A DNA stretch of 64,000 nt from CAWDYA01 sp963806495 (GTDB taxonomy: Bacteria; Acidobacteriota; Polarisedimenticolia; JACPZX01; DASXTC01), in the NCBI GenBank assembly GCA_963806495.1, contig CAWDYA010000009.1:392039-456038 (forward strand). Direction: 5' to 3'. The number at the start of each line of letters is the position of its first letter. Within the stretch, counting starts at the first letter, position 1. The position numbers were made by a program, and so were the translations under genes. Under the pieces are notes generated by a model. The model saw only the letters and a list, made by a program, of their open reading frames with translations, had not been told where the DNA came from and searched no databases. Of the stretch, positions 34,519-45,859 are shown one piece after another.

Positions 34519-35412
34519 TCATCGCTGCTTGCTCTCGCGGCGCTCGCCGAAGAGCATGCGCTGCTCGAGGCGCCCGCGCTGGGCCCTGTAGAACGCCAGC
34601 AGGAAGGCGCGGGCGTCGGACGTCTCGTTCTCCCAGCCGATCTTCTTCCTTATCTGCTCGCACACACGCTCCACCAACTCGGGATTCTGCTGATGCTCGG
34701 TGAACCGGAGCACGTCCTCGAGCACCTGGAGTTCCCGGATGCCGTACAGGTCGAGCTGCGCGATGGTGAAGGAAATCCCGGGGGTCTCTCCCGGCTCCGG
34801 CCGGCCCGCACCGACTGGATCCGCGGTCCCGGCGAGATCCTCGAGCAGAACGGGACGCGGTGTCCTGACGACGAGGGTCCCACCGACGATATCGCCCGCA
34901 CGCAGGCGATCCCTGTTGAACAGCGGCAGCAGTGCCACCAGGATCAGCCATGCCGTGCTCGCCAGGATGGCCCATCCCGTCGCCCCGGGTGTGAGCCAGC
35001 CGGGCTCCACCAGGGCCGTCAGGGGAAGAAAGACCTCCATGTCGCGGGTCAGATTCCTGGCGAGGATCGCCTCCGAGGTGAGTGGTCCCCCGTCGCGCGA
35101 GATCACCCTGAGATGCAGCTTCCGCTTGCCCACGGTCTGCCCGCCCCAGCGAAGCTCCATGAGGACGAAGTAGAAATTGCGAATGAGGAAGCTGGCCAGG
35201 ATCGCGAGTGACAGCCCAACGGTTCCTCCCGCCAACCCCGAAATCGCCCCGAGTATCCAGATAGCGACCACAAATCCATGGACTACGACGATGTCGATCA
35301 GGAATGCATTGATCCTCTCGCCCGCGGTGGCCACCTCGAACGGGATCGAAACCCCCTCCGGCGTGTGCACATCTCTCAGGACAACCCGTTCACCGAGGCG
35401 GGAGACGTTCAT
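34519..35412 (-). CDS. RDD-family membrane protein
   Basis: 297 residues from the ATG at 35412, overlapping the upstream stop (ATGA). The RDD domain (about 22-180) has GERINAFLIDIVVVHGFVVAIWI for the Arg/Asp-bearing first helix, then GLSLAILASFLIRNFYFVLMELRWGGQTVGKRKLHLRVI with the conserved GxTxGKxxxxxRV segment. The Ala-rich helices and DRLRAGDIVGGTLVV close the domain. The C-terminal 100 residues are soluble, helical and acidic/basic mixed (EQIRKKIGWENETSD), longer than usual. RDD proteins are suspected transporters. It is the last gene of the MoxR operon. Confidence 0.92.
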   Translation of the reverse strand: MNVSRLGERVVLRDVHTPEGVSIPFEVATAGERINAFLIDIVVVHGFVVAIWILGAISGLAGGTVGLSLAILASFLIRNFYFVLMELRWGGQTVGKRKLHLRVISRDGGPLTSEAILARNLTRDMEVFLPLTALVEPGWLTPGATGWAILASTAWLILVALLPLFNRDRLRAGDIVGGTLVVRTPRPVLLEDLAGTADPVGAGRPEPGETPGISFTIAQLDLYGIRELQVLEDVLRFTEHQQNPELVERVCEQIRKKIGWENETSDARAFLLAFYRAQRGRLEQRMLFGERRESKQR

Positions 35413-36425
35413 CGCCGCCGCCCGACCATGCCGAAGTAGAGGCTCCAGACGAGCAGGCTCGTGGCGGCGACCGCCCAGCGGGCCGCCAGTCCATGGACTA
35501 GCTGGCGGAAGAATCCCTCGATCAGGGCGGCCACGAAGAACATCGCCACCGCCCCGATCACCACGAGAGCCATATCCCGCCCACGGCGCGCGAGGGCATC
35601 CAGCCTGAGCTGCCCCCCCGGGAACACCATCGCCATCCCCACGGCGAGCCCCGCCGCTCCGCACAGGGACACGGCGCCCAACTCCGTGACCCCGTGTGGG
35701 AGTATCCAGGCCCAGAACTCGAGCCCCAATCCGCGCGAATGGTACAACGAAGCCATCGCACCCAGCGAGAGGCCGTTGTAGAACAACAACAGCACGGTCG
35801 GGGCTCCCGCCATGAAACCGAGCGCGAATGCCAACATCCCGATCTTGGCATTGTGCGTGAACAGAAAGCTGGCGAACACCTGTAAGGTCGAGGCCGAGCC
35901 CCCTTCATCGGCCCCCCGGTAGAGTACCGAACGCAGGCTCTCGGTCGAGGATGCAGGCGAACGCGTATCCACCGTCGCCTCCGGAACCAGACTGTAGTAC
36001 CGGTTCTCGTCCTGGGCCGTCAGGAGGAAGCCGCACAGCACTCCGGCGAGAAGAACCCCGCCGGACACCGCGAGAAAAACCGCATGGGACCGCACAATGC
36101 CGGGCAGCCGGCGGGCGATGAAGCTCTCCACCGCCTCGCGCGCGGACCGCTTGCTGCTGTACACGCACAGATAGGCGCGACCTGCGAGATTGACCAAGTA
36201 GTCCAGCAGGCTCCTGTCGAGGCTGATCGCTCGCGCCACCGACAGGGCGCTCACCACGCTCCGATACAGGGTCGGCAGCCGGCGCAGATCCCCCGGCAGC
36301 ATCCCCGAGGCCCCGTGCTGCTCGATCCGCTGGATGAGATCCTCCAACTCGAGCCATGACTGTTCTCGCTCCTTGCGGAACTGCAGCGACTTCAGCTCGA
36401 ACGCGCCGGGGGGGCGATTGCTCAT
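35409..36425 (-). CDS. Stage II sporulation protein M-like (SpoIIM/DUF95) membrane protein
   Basis: 338 residues from the ATG at 36425, which overlaps the DUF58 stop (ATGA). A soluble helical N-terminus (RKEREQSWLELEDLIQRIEQHG) precedes helices at HAVFLAVSGGVLLAGVLCGFL, FASFLFTHNAKIGMLAFALGFMAGAP and LLLFYNGLSLGAMASLYHSRG, then LPHGVTELGAVSLCGAAGLAVGMA, the SpoIIM signature of HG-x-E-L in a re-entrant helix. In bacteria that do not sporulate, SpoIIM homologues sit with MoxR and DUF58 genes and are thought to help assemble or insert membrane proteins; that is inference. Confidence 0.92.
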   Translation of the reverse strand: MSNRPPGAFELKSLQFRKEREQSWLELEDLIQRIEQHGASGMLPGDLRRLPTLYRSVVSALSVARAISLDRSLLDYLVNLAGRAYLCVYSSKRSAREAVESFIARRLPGIVRSHAVFLAVSGGVLLAGVLCGFLLTAQDENRYYSLVPEATVDTRSPASSTESLRSVLYRGADEGGSASTLQVFASFLFTHNAKIGMLAFALGFMAGAPTVLLLFYNGLSLGAMASLYHSRGLGLEFWAWILPHGVTELGAVSLCGAAGLAVGMAMVFPGGQLRLDALARRGRDMALVVIGAVAMFFVAALIEGFFRQLVHGLAARWAVAATSLLVWSLYFGMVGRRR

Positions 36426-37755
36426 ATCAGCTCCCTCCGCTTGATTTCGACATAAGTATTGATGAGCCGGGCGCCGACCTCCGCCGGAGTGGCGTCGATT
36501 GCGGACACACCGATCCGTCGAAGCCCGGCAAGCACCATCTCGCGCTCGGTGAGGAAGGTCTGCGCAACCACCGCGCGGCTCAGGGCCAGGTTGTCGACGG
36601 GAGGCAGGGAGGCAAGACGCGCCAGATCCGGATCCCGCAGGGCAACGAACACGACCAGGTGGTGCCGGGATACCCTCGCCAGGTTCTCGACCATCAGTTC
36701 GGCGGTCACCGTATCGACGAAATCCGTCATGACCACCACGAGCGAGCGGCGCCTGACGCGTTGGATCAGTGTCGTGAGACCCAGTGTGAAGTTGGTCTCC
36801 TCGTCGCTGTAGCTCACGCGACTGGTCATCTGCGCCATCGCGTTGTGCGCGCGCATCCCGGACTGCGGCTGGACGAACACGCCAATATGCGCGTCGAACG
36901 TGAGCAGGCCCACACGGTCGCCGCCCCTCAGGCTGACGAAGGACAGCAGCATGGCCGCGTTGAGCGCGTGATCCAGCTTCGGAATCCCGGCCAGCGGCTC
37001 CGTCATCAGCCGGCCGCTGTCCACGGCCAGGACTACCTGATGGTTGCGCTCCGCCCTGAACTGCCTGCTGACCAGCTTCCTGTGGCGGGCCGACACCTTC
37101 CAGTCGATCGTGCGACGGTCGTCGCCGGCGGAGAACTCCCGCAGGGAGTCGAACTCGGTCCCTTCTCCCATGAACCGTTCGAACCGGACGCCCGTGCGCG
37201 GATCCCCGTCGGACACCGAGACCAGACGCGTGGAGCGGGGCGGCAGGACGTTCGGCACCACCGGGATCTCCTGGCCGACGGAGATCCGGAAGGTGCGTAC
37301 GATCATCCCCAGGGGCCCCTGATACCTGATCCATACCGCCTCGATCCGGGCGGTGCCGCGACGGACGGGCCTAAGGGGGATCGTGAAACGCAGCCGCCCC
37401 GCCGTCGGTCTGCCCCGCTGTGGCGCCACCGGGGCCAGTTCCTCGGAAAGATCCACCAGGACCTCGATGGTCGGCCTGTCGCCGAATCCCGGATCCAGAT
37501 CGATCAGGGCGGGCGCCCCGCCGCCGACGTGAAGCAGATCCGGAGCGAGCACGCTGCATCTCAGCCCGTCTCCCGACGAGCACAGGACCATGTCCAGCCC
37601 CAGTGCCAGTGCGAGCCACCCGGCATAGACGGGCCAGACCGCCCAGAGGCGCGAGTACGCCACCACCGACAGCAGGGCCGCGCCGAATCCGGCCAGCGCC
37701 AGGACAAGCGCCCGGTGCGAGGGAGAGATGCGCCGCCGTCTGGCGGCGTCCGGGG

Positions 37756-37759
<4 letters not shown>
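36422..37759 (-). CDS. DUF58/von Willebrand A-like protein
   Basis: 445 residues. Two N-terminal helices (ALVLALAGFGAALLSVVAYS, AVWPVYAGWLALALGLDMVL) anchor it. After a beta domain (about 70-200) the DUF58 core reads EFDSLREFSAGDDRRTIDWKVSARHRKLVSRQF. The vWA-like fold follows, with the modified MIDAS region VVLAVDSGRLM and later LVVVMTDFVDTVTAELM. It is the usual partner of the MoxR ATPase, as substrate adaptor or metal-dependent scaffold. Overlapping ATGA junctions with both neighbours place it firmly in the operon. Confidence 0.94.
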
Positions 37760-38689
<930 letters not shown>

Positions 38690-38712
<23 letters not shown>

Positions 38713-39973
38713 GGGTCATCTCCTTTCGCCAGTTGTAGATCGCCGTGGCCATCTCACGCACCTGATCCGCCGAAATGCCGCCCGGGTCGACCCCGCGAAG
38801 CCGCCGCCACAGTCCGCGGGGATCGAACTCGATCCGTCTCGCCTTCGTGAGCTCCTCCAGGCGCGAGGCCATCTGTTCGAACGAGGTGTCGGGACGGAGG
38901 AAGTAGTGCGCCGCCACGGCCCGGACCGACTGTTCGAGATAGGCTCGAAGCGACGGGATCGAATGCCCCCCGAGGCTGAGGAGCTGCGCCGCGTTGTCTA
39001 TCAGCACCCTCTTTCCGTCCTGCGGCGGGCCTGACGGGGCCAGCGGCTTGCCGAACCGAGCGGCGCCCGCCCAGACCATGAGCCCGAGGACCGCGAACCC
39101 ATGGACCAGAACCACCACGAGTGGGAATCTCAGCAGCTCGTAAGCCGGTCCCGCGCCACGTGCGAACCCGTGGACCGTCTCGTCGAAGATCACACCGCGG
39201 GCCCCGAGCCGGTTCACGAACAGGTCATGCACCAGACGAGCATGATCCGCCCGGGCGAGCCCCTGATTGTTCAGCAGGTCGGGGTCCGCCACGATGTACG
39301 CCGGGGTCAGGGACTCTCCTCCATCACGCATCGCGATCAGGATCTTCCCCTCGCAGGTGACGGCGTGGGTGAACGCCTCGGGAACCTGGATGAACTGAGG
39401 GTCCCTGAGCTCGACGCGGTACGACTCTCCCCAGGAACTCTCGCAGCTCCATCCGGCGGGCGCTCCCGCGGGGCGGTCGACCTCGATGCCGGCCCTGCCG
39501 TTTGTCTCCGGGGCGAGTCCCGCGACCAGCAACGTGAGCAGCTCGGTTCCCTCCATCCTCACACCCTGGAGCCTGAGACCTGCCAGGTCGGGAACCCCCC
39601 GCCACTTCGGAAGGACGAGCACGAGGGGCACCAGGTCCTCCTGGGTGCGCTCGCGCATCTGCCTCACTTCGGCCGCCGCCGAGTACGGGACGGTCTCCGG
39701 CTCCGCGAGCACCAAGGGAATCCCTGGAGCGGTACCAGTGTAGGCGATGTTCCTGCGGATCCCGGTCTTCAGACCGCTGCGCCCCAGAAAGGTCATCAGG
39801 GCATGATGCCCGAGGGCGCTGCGGCTGAACGTGTTGGAGCCCAGGGTGCGCGGCGACTCGAGCGGCTCGCCGAGAGCGCCGATGACAAACGCAAGCACGA
39901 AAGACGATGCCCCGATACCGACGACCCACGCGACGCCGCGTGAGGGGAAAGCCCCCGGCTGCGCTCTGCTCAC
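38690..39973 (-). CDS. DUF4350-domain membrane protein
   Basis: 427 residues from a GTG at 39973 that overlaps the upstream stop (GTGA) and has GGGGAGGAG 6 bases before it. The ATG at 40015 has poorer context. A helix near the start (VAWVVGIGASSFVLAFVIGAL) precedes a Rossmann-like DUF4350 domain (SALGHHALMTFLGRSGLKTGIRR ... LLVAGLAPE ... ILIAMRDGGESLTPAYIVADPDLLNNQGLARADHARL). A second helix (FPLVVVLVHGFAVLGLMVWA) is followed by a helical C-terminus. DUF4350 proteins accompany MoxR/DUF58/DUF4129 genes and may sense or bind a ligand for the complex. No enzymatic motif is apparent. Confidence 0.88.
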
Positions 39974-40635
39974 GAAGGCTCCTCCCCGGTCGTCGCCCTG
40001 TAGCAGGTAAGGCATCGCACGTAATCCGCCTCGAGCGCCGCTGCCCCCCCGAAACGCGTCAACTCTACAGCAGTCACCAGGGCGGCGAGAGCGTGCGCTG
40101 CCGCCTGATCCAGAGGAAGCGCCCGGAGCAGCTCGCGGCTCGTCAGGCCGCGGGGCGCGGCCCCTCCCGGTCTTCGCGCGATCGCGCCTATCGCCAGAAG
40201 AAGCAGCGCGTGGATCGCCTCGTCGTACAGCCCCTGCGCCGCGAGACGCTCGGGCTCTTCCCTGCGGGGCGCGAGCTCCTGGCCAAAGGTGCGGTTCACG
40301 CGCGTTTCCCGCACGCGCTGCGCGACCCGGCCGGCGCCGAAAAAGGCCTGCCAGCCCCACACGAAACCGATCCCCGCGAGTGCTACGAGCAGCGAAGTCG
40401 ACACGAGCCTCGGGAGGGGTCCCAGCGACCAGGTCCGGGACGCTCCCCGCGGGATCTCACCGACCAGGCCTGGCAGCTCGGTTTGATAGGAACCGTCGGA
40501 GGTGATCTCGCGCGCCAGCGCCTCCGGATCGGGCCGCAGGGCCTCCGTCCCGGCAGCCCCCCCAACGGATGAAAGACAACCGAGCAGAACGAGGAGCACG
40601 AGGACTCTGAGAAGGGGGCGTCCGCGCGGGGGCAT
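39970..40635 (-). CDS. DUF4129-domain protein
   Basis: 221 residues from the ATG at 40635, four bases after the upstream gene's stop; an ATG at 40671 inside that gene is an alternative. A signal-anchor (LLRVLVLLVLLGCLSSVGGAA) and a second helix (LVSTSLLVALAGIGFVWGW) lead to the cytoplasmic DUF4129 region: LAAQGLYDEAIHALLLLAIGAI, LTSRELLRALPL, VTAVELTRFGGAAALEADYVRCL. This matches the typical C-terminal DUF4129 helical pattern with LTxREL and (E/R)RxxFG. The family is found next to MoxR clusters and transglutaminase-like proteins; its function is unknown. Confidence 0.85.
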   Translation of the reverse strand: MPPRGRPLLRVLVLLVLLGCLSSVGGAAGTEALRPDPEALAREITSDGSYQTELPGLVGEIPRGASRTWSLGPLPRLVSTSLLVALAGIGFVWGWQAFFGAGRVAQRVRETRVNRTFGQELAPRREEPERLAAQGLYDEAIHALLLLAIGAIARRPGGAAPRGLTSRELLRALPLDQAAAHALAALVTAVELTRFGGAAALEADYVRCLTCYRATTGEEPS

Positions 40636-40639
40636 CAGA

Positions 40640-41353
40640 CTAGGCGAAGACTGCAGCGATGCCTTCGACATCGAAGCGCTCTTTGACCACCCTGAGCCTG
40701 AAATAGACGAGCGCCATCGCCGTGGCGTTGAGGGCGGTGTTGAAGACACCGATCACCCACTGCAGGCTCACGGAGACGAGGCTCATCGGGTCACCGCTGT
40801 AGACGACCATCAGCGGGACGGCCAGCAGCACCTCGATAATCCCGAGCACCAGCGCCAGCCCGAAGAGCTGCCCCCGGTACCCGCGCGTCAGTTCACGGCT
40901 TCTTCTCAGCGAGCCGATGACCCCTGCCCGTTCCACGACCGTACAGGGAACGGCGACGTAGAGCACGAGGGCTGCGATGATGCCCGGAACCAACAGCAGG
41001 ATCATCCCGCCGAAGATGGCGAGGCCGACCAGGACAGAGACCGCGAAGACGGGGAGGATCCGGCGCATTCCCACGCCGAAGCAGTCGAGGAAGGACGCGG
41101 CGCCCCCCCGGAGCTGCTGGAACACACCCCACGTGATCGCGCCAGTCGCAATGTACACGACCAGGGCCAGCGGCACCGTGAGCAGGTTGACGAACGGGTG
41201 CATGACACCGGCCTGGAGCTCGACGGCGAGATACACATTGAGCCCCAGAGCGGGTACCGAGACCAGCGCTGCGAGAAACATGAACGGCATGAAGTTGGCG
41301 AAAAGGATCCTGAACGTCTGGCCGATCAGCCTGCCGGCCTCGAACGTCTCCAT
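40640..41353 (-). CDS. Polytopic membrane protein (glycerophosphodiester phosphodiesterase membrane-domain-like)
   Basis: 237 residues with about six helices: FMPFMFLAALVSVPALGLNV, VNLLTVPLALVVYIATGAI, PVFAVSVLVGLAIFGGMILL, VPGIIAALVLYVAVPCTVV, LFGLALVLGIIEVLLAVPLM and LQWVIGVFNTALNATAMALVY. The segment FxVxMRRxxPV, then VPGIIxxLxxYVAVPCTVVERAGxxxSLRRSxELTRGYR, is typical of the DUF7544/glycerophosphoryl diester phosphodiesterase membrane-domain group. The function is unknown. It is the first gene of the seven-gene operon running to 34519, with GAGGGGAGA upstream of its ATG. Confidence 0.85.
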   Translation of the reverse strand: METFEAGRLIGQTFRILFANFMPFMFLAALVSVPALGLNVYLAVELQAGVMHPFVNLLTVPLALVVYIATGAITWGVFQQLRGGAASFLDCFGVGMRRILPVFAVSVLVGLAIFGGMILLLVPGIIAALVLYVAVPCTVVERAGVIGSLRRSRELTRGYRGQLFGLALVLGIIEVLLAVPLMVVYSGDPMSLVSVSLQWVIGVFNTALNATAMALVYFRLRVVKERFDVEGIAAVFA

Positions 41354-41647
41354 CCCCGTATTCTCCCCTCGAATCCCCGTCCGATATGAACATGAGGGTG
41401 TTCTCCAATCCTATCCGAAAGAGCATCCCGGCGGAAATATTTTCCTGCGCCCCGGCCAGAAGACCCGCCGCACAGCCTCGCCAGGCCCATGCCGGGGCGG
41501 ATCGTCAATCCCGCAGCAGCGTGCACGACCCGGCCCGTGGTGAAGCCGGGGAGCTGCGACGGCAAACCAGAGCTCTTGCCAGAGGGACGCCTGTGGTGAG
41601 AAGATCGATTTCCGGGTCCGGTCCGGCCCGATGCTGGAGGAAATCCG
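41354..41647. other. Divergent intergenic region, MoxR operon / LiaF-like gene
   Basis: About 290 bases that should hold the promoters for both directions. I see no strong -10/-35, sigma-54 site, dyad or small gene, only an AT-rich spot near 41438-41447 (AATATTTT). Confidence 0.5.
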
Positions 41648-41854
41648 ATGGATGGACGTCGAAGACACGAGGACACCCGCGGAACGCTGATCGGCGGGTT
41701 GATCGTGGCGGGGATCGGCGTGTTCTTCCTGCTGCAGAACCTCGACCTCATCCCCGACATCGGCAGGATGTGGCCGGTGATCCCGATCATCGTCGGCGTG
41801 GCGATGATCGTCGGATCCCTTTCCCGGATCCGGAAGCCGGACGGACCTGGCTGA
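41648..41854 (+). CDS. Small LiaF/LiaI-like transmembrane protein (DUF5668)
   Basis: 68 residues with two helices, GTLIGGLIVAGIGVFFLLQNLDLIP and MWPVIPIIVGVAMIVGSL, the hallmark pattern of the LiaI-LiaF-like transmembrane region (LGLxFLLxNLGxxP..WPxxLIxxGxxxL). The ATG at 41648 has GGAGG 6 bases upstream. Its stop overlaps the start of the next gene by one base (TGATG), so it leads the DUF3857 operon. LiaF-type proteins influence envelope-stress signalling in Firmicutes; a role here is not established. Confidence 0.85.
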   Translation: MDGRRRHEDTRGTLIGGLIVAGIGVFFLLQNLDLIPDIGRMWPVIPIIVGVAMIVGSLSRIRKPDGPG

Positions 41855-43885
41855 TGCTCTCCGCCCGGGTGCGGGCGCTCGTGGCTCTCGTTCTGGCGGC
41901 CGCGACGACATCGGCCGCGGCCGAGGAGAGGGCCGTCCTGAGGATCGAACCGGGACCTCGCGTCCAGACCGCCGCGGAGCGGGCGATCACCCAGGACCTG
42001 TCACAGGGCCTCCAGCACGGCGTGATCCTCGTGGACGAGACCCTGCGCGACGAGAGCCGGGTGTTGTCCCTGCGCATCGCCCGCCACGTCCGCGCCAAGA
42101 TCCTGTCCAATGAGGCCCGCGGCCTCGCCGACATCCAGATCCCCTACGAGATCAAGCAGTGGCATCTCGACCGCTGGTGGGGCAGGACCATCCTTCCCGA
42201 CGGGCAGGTGATCGAGCTGGCCAGGTCCGATCTGCAGAAGCAGACCCTGGTGCAGGCCCGTGGGTGGAGTATCAGCGCTCGCAGAGCCGCCCTGCCCGGA
42301 GTGGTGCCGGGATGCGTGATCGATTACGGCTGGGAAGTGAGCGGGGGCGAGATCGACGACTGGATGAGCATCCCGCTGCAGCGTCCATGGCCCATCGTGG
42401 AGTTCCGCTACCAGTGGTTCCCCGCCACCTGGCTGCCGAGCCAGTATTTCGTGCAGCGCGTCAAGGGGTTGAGCGTCGACGTGACCCGGCAGAAATCCGG
42501 TGTGCTCATCCAGGGGAACCACATCCCCGCGGTGACCGACGAGCCCTGGATGCCACCCGCCGACCTGGTTCGCGCCGTCGCGACGCTGTTCTACAACATC
42601 GGCCGGTCCAGCCCCGACCCGAACACCTTCTGGAACGATGTGGCCACCGGCGAGGAGAAGCGGGTCGCGGATTTCATCAGCACGAGAAAGCCGCTGAAGA
42701 AGGCCGTGGGGAAGATCCCTCTACCCGACGGCGCGCCGCTCGAGGAGAAACTCCGCGCGGCGTACGACTGGCTCGAGCACAACATCGTGAACGAGTCGAT
42801 GATGACGGCCGAGGAGCAGGCAGCGGCCGGCGAGGAGGAGCAGCACCGGGATCCGTACAGTCGCCCCGCCCGGGTATCGCCCGACGCGCCCACGGCCGCC
42901 ACCGTTCTGTCGGCCGGCAGGGCGTCGAGGGAGCAGCTCAGGTACCTGTATGTCGGTCTCGCCCGCGCGCTCGGCGCCGAGGCGAACATCGTCATGGCGG
43001 CCGACCGGCGGGACCGCGTCTGGCAGAAGAGCATGCTCTCGAAAGGACAGCTCGACCATCGCGTGGTCGCGGTGCGCGGACCGGGCGTTCCCCTCGATCG
43101 CGCCACGCTCGTCGACCCCGGCTCGGGCCTGCCGTATGGCGCTATCGCCTGGTGGCTGACACCGACCCTCGCGCTCGTCGCCACCGATACCGGCGCGGGT
43201 GAGATGACGCTCGAGGCACCCGACCCGCACCAGAACGTCCTGGAGTCGAACGCGACGATCCGGTTCACGGAGCAGGAAACGGGTGAGGCCCGGGTGCAAT
43301 GGTCCGCTCGGGGGACCGGCCAGCGCCGCTACGGGACGCGTCTCAGCCTGCGCCTGCTGGATCCGCGGGCGCGTCGGGAGCGCCTCGATGAGCTTTGCGG
43401 GTCGAGCGGCGACTTCGAGGTCGCCTCGGCCGCGGCTCCCGATCTGGCCGACCTCGACGCCGGCTATCATCTCGAGTGCGAGGGGCGGATCGTCAACCTG
43501 CTTGTGGACGACACACAGGACCGTTTCGAGCTGCCGGTCGCGGGAGCCTGGTTCCCCGGGGCGCCCTGGTTTCCCTCGGCGACGAGAGAGCTTCCGGTCC
43601 TTTTCTCGTACCCCCACGTCGATCTCACGACCGTCGACGTGGCACCGCCGCCAGGCTTCGCTGCCGTGGAACCGCCGCCGGTCGTCCGGCTCGACGGGCC
43701 CTACGGCAGCTACGGCCTCAAGGTGACGAGGACGCCTGACGGGGTACCGGGTCGAGCGCGCCTTCGCTCTGACCGCGATCACCGTGCCGGTCGCGGAGTA
43801 CGACCGGTTGCGCTCCTGGCTGGACGAGGTGCGGCTCGCGGACCGGCTCCGGCTCGTGTTCGAGCGTGCCGGCGCCTCGCCATGA
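41854..43885 (+). CDS. DUF3857/transglutaminase-like exported protein, catalytic Cys missing (one frameshift)
   Basis: About 677 codons from the ATG at 41854. Signal peptide (ALVALVLAAATTSAAA), DUF3857 domain (about 60-260), then a transglutaminase-like core. The segment AGRASREQLRYLYVGLARALG replaces the usual GDCxxKxxLLxALLxxxG, so the nucleophilic Cys is gone (Ala), though LDHRVV and LVDPGSG keep the His and Asp positions. The C-terminus is read in another frame after about 43743. Removing one G from GGGG gives DGYRVERAFALTAITVPVAEYDRLR, the standard end of these proteins, with a stop at 43883-43885. The next gene overlaps that stop (ATGA). It probably works as an inactive partner of the intact neighbour. 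Confidence 0.85.
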
Positions 43886-45849
43886 TCCGCGAAGCCCTCC
43901 GGGCGGCCCTGCCGGCGGTCCTCCTGCTCGGCTCGTCACTCCCCGGCGCGGGTACGATGGCGGCAAAGCTGCCGGATTGGGCGCGTGAGGTCGCGCGGGA
44001 CGCGCCGGCTGCTCCCGAGGGGATCGCGCCCGACCCGGAACGGATCCTGCTCAGCGACACGGTCTGCACGATCCAGCAGGACGGCTCGCTGCGCATCCGG
44101 CGCCGTCTCGCCGTCCAGGAGCTCTCTTCCGACCCGAAGAGCGTCGGCTTCGGAGAGTTTTTCCTGCCCGGCACCTCCCGCGTCGAGACCAACCGGTGCT
44201 GGCACCTCCCCCCCCGCGGAAGGGCGTCACGGGAGGATGCGCACCCCGTCGATTTCACTCTGTCCGATGAATTCCTCACCGATACGAAAGTGCGGAGGAT
44301 CGGTATCGCGGGTGTCGTGAAGGGAAGCATCGTGTTCTTCGAGTTCGAGGCGGTCGACGTCCCGTACTTCGTTTCTCTCTTTCACCTCTTTTACGAGGGC
44401 GCTCCCGTGGACGTCGCCCGGTACGAGGTCAGAGCGCCCGACGGCTGGCGCCTGGAGCCGGTCCGGATCCGCGGCCGGGCTCCGGATCCGATCGCAGCGG
44501 AGGGGAGCCTCATGTGGGAGCTGCGCGAGCTGCCGGCGCCCGAACGGGTGCCGCTGGCCCCCGATCCCGCGGAGGAGGCGCCGCTTGTCGGAGTGCAGCC
44601 GTTCCCGCCGCCCGGCGCGAAGACGCAGTCGCCGATCTTCGCAGACTGGAGCGCCATGTCCGCCTGGTACGACGCGCTGTCCCGCGAGCGACGCGAGGTC
44701 ACGCCCACCATCGAGCGGGAAGCCGATCAGTTGTCGGCCGGCGCCGGAGACGATCCGCTCGCCACCCTGCTCGCCGCCGCGCATTACGTGCGCGACAGCG
44801 TGCGATACGTCGACATCGAGCTGGGCATCGGCGGCTGGCAGCCTCACACCGCGTCGGAGACGCTTGCGAACCTTTACGGTGACTGCAAGGACAAGGCCAC
44901 CCTGCTGGGCGCGCTGCTCGCGGCGCGCGGCATCGCCTCGTATCCCGTGCTCGTGAACGCCACGACACGTGATGCTCTGGCCGAGTCCTACCCGGTCGGC
45001 AGATTCTTCGACCACGCCGTTCTCGCCGTTCCGGAGCGGGACGGCCTTGTCTTTCCACGGGAGTTCGCGCACGCACTCGTCCAAGCCGGCGACCTCGGTC
45101 GTCTGCTCATCATCGACGCCACCGACGATCGGACCGCGGTCGGGTCGCTATCGACACATCTCGCGGGCAAGCACGCGCTCGTCGTGGCCGGTGACAGAGG
45201 CCGCCTGGTCGAGCTGCCGAAACCGGACGCCTCGTCGCAGAGGATCGTCCGCCGGATCACCGAACGGCCCGGCGAGACGGGTGAGGTGATCGAGCGCATC
45301 TCGACCTACTCGGGTGATTTCGCCGCCTACGCCCGAAGCAGCTATGGCCTTTCCGCCCTGGACCGCCGGCGCGGGCTCGAGCGCCGGATGATGGATCTCT
45401 GGCCGCGCGCCGCTTTCGAGGGGATCGAGGTCGAGCGGGAGACCGAAGGCGGTGACTACGTGGAGACGCTGCGGCTGAGCTGTCCGTCGGTCGCCTGCTC
45501 GGCGGCCCGGGACCGGATCGAGCTGTTCCCGGGCGCGGCCGACGAGGTGGAGCGCGTGCCGCTCGGACGCCGTACCGCGCCGGTGCAATACGACCACCCG
45601 TTCACGATCCGGTACGACGCCCGCTACGAAGGGCTGCCCGAGGTGCAGGCGCCCCGGCCACGGCGGCTCGAGGGGCAGGGCTGGTCGGTCGCCACGACCC
45701 ACCGGGTGGAGGACGGCATGCTCGAGTCCACCTGGGAGGTCCGGCTCGAGCGGACGCGGTTCGATCGTGACGACTTCGCGGAGCTGCGCCGTTTCTGGGC
45801 CGCCGTGGCGGGCACCGCCTCGACGGCGGTCCCGCTCGGCGTCCCTTGA
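43882..45849 (+). CDS. DUF3857/transglutaminase-like exported protein with intact Cys-His-Asp
   Basis: 655 residues with a signal peptide (LRAALPAVLLLGSSLPGAGTMA). The DUF3857 region occupies about 50-270. The transglutaminase core has Cys335 (YGDCKDKATLLGALLAARGI), His378 (FFDHAVLAV) and Asp412 (LLIIDATDD), a complete triad. The C-terminal ~220 residues are the beta-rich tail also seen in the neighbouring gene. Such proteins are common in Bacteroidetes and Acidobacteriota envelopes; proteolysis or peptide cross-linking is likely but substrates are unknown. It overlaps the upstream paralogue (ATGA), and its stop is 10 bases from the convergent hflC. Confidence 0.9.
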   Translation: MIREALRAALPAVLLLGSSLPGAGTMAAKLPDWAREVARDAPAAPEGIAPDPERILLSDTVCTIQQDGSLRIRRRLAVQELSSDPKSVGFGEFFLPGTSRVETNRCWHLPPRGRASREDAHPVDFTLSDEFLTDTKVRRIGIAGVVKGSIVFFEFEAVDVPYFVSLFHLFYEGAPVDVARYEVRAPDGWRLEPVRIRGRAPDPIAAEGSLMWELRELPAPERVPLAPDPAEEAPLVGVQPFPPPGAKTQSPIFADWSAMSAWYDALSRERREVTPTIEREADQLSAGAGDDPLATLLAAAHYVRDSVRYVDIELGIGGWQPHTASETLANLYGDCKDKATLLGALLAARGIASYPVLVNATTRDALAESYPVGRFFDHAVLAVPERDGLVFPREFAHALVQAGDLGRLLIIDATDDRTAVGSLSTHLAGKHALVVAGDRGRLVELPKPDASSQRIVRRITERPGETGEVIERISTYSGDFAAYARSSYGLSALDRRRGLERRMMDLWPRAAFEGIEVERETEGGDYVETLRLSCPSVACSAARDRIELFPGAADEVERVPLGRRTAPVQYDHPFTIRYDARYEGLPEVQAPRPRRLEGQGWSVATTHRVEDGMLESTWEVRLERTRFDRDDFAELRRFWAAVAGTASTAVPLGVP

Positions 45850-45859
45850 CCGGAAAGAC

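Noticed and set aside
35409..37334. Extended SpoIIM protein of 641 residues
   Set aside because: The first ~300 codons are an alternate frame of DUF58; the ATG at 36425 is the real start.
41386..45849. A 1,487-codon continuous frame as one giant protein
   Set aside because: It is two DUF3857 genes artificially joined by the extra G near 43743 plus a 5' non-coding extension; the stop of the first gene is in another frame.
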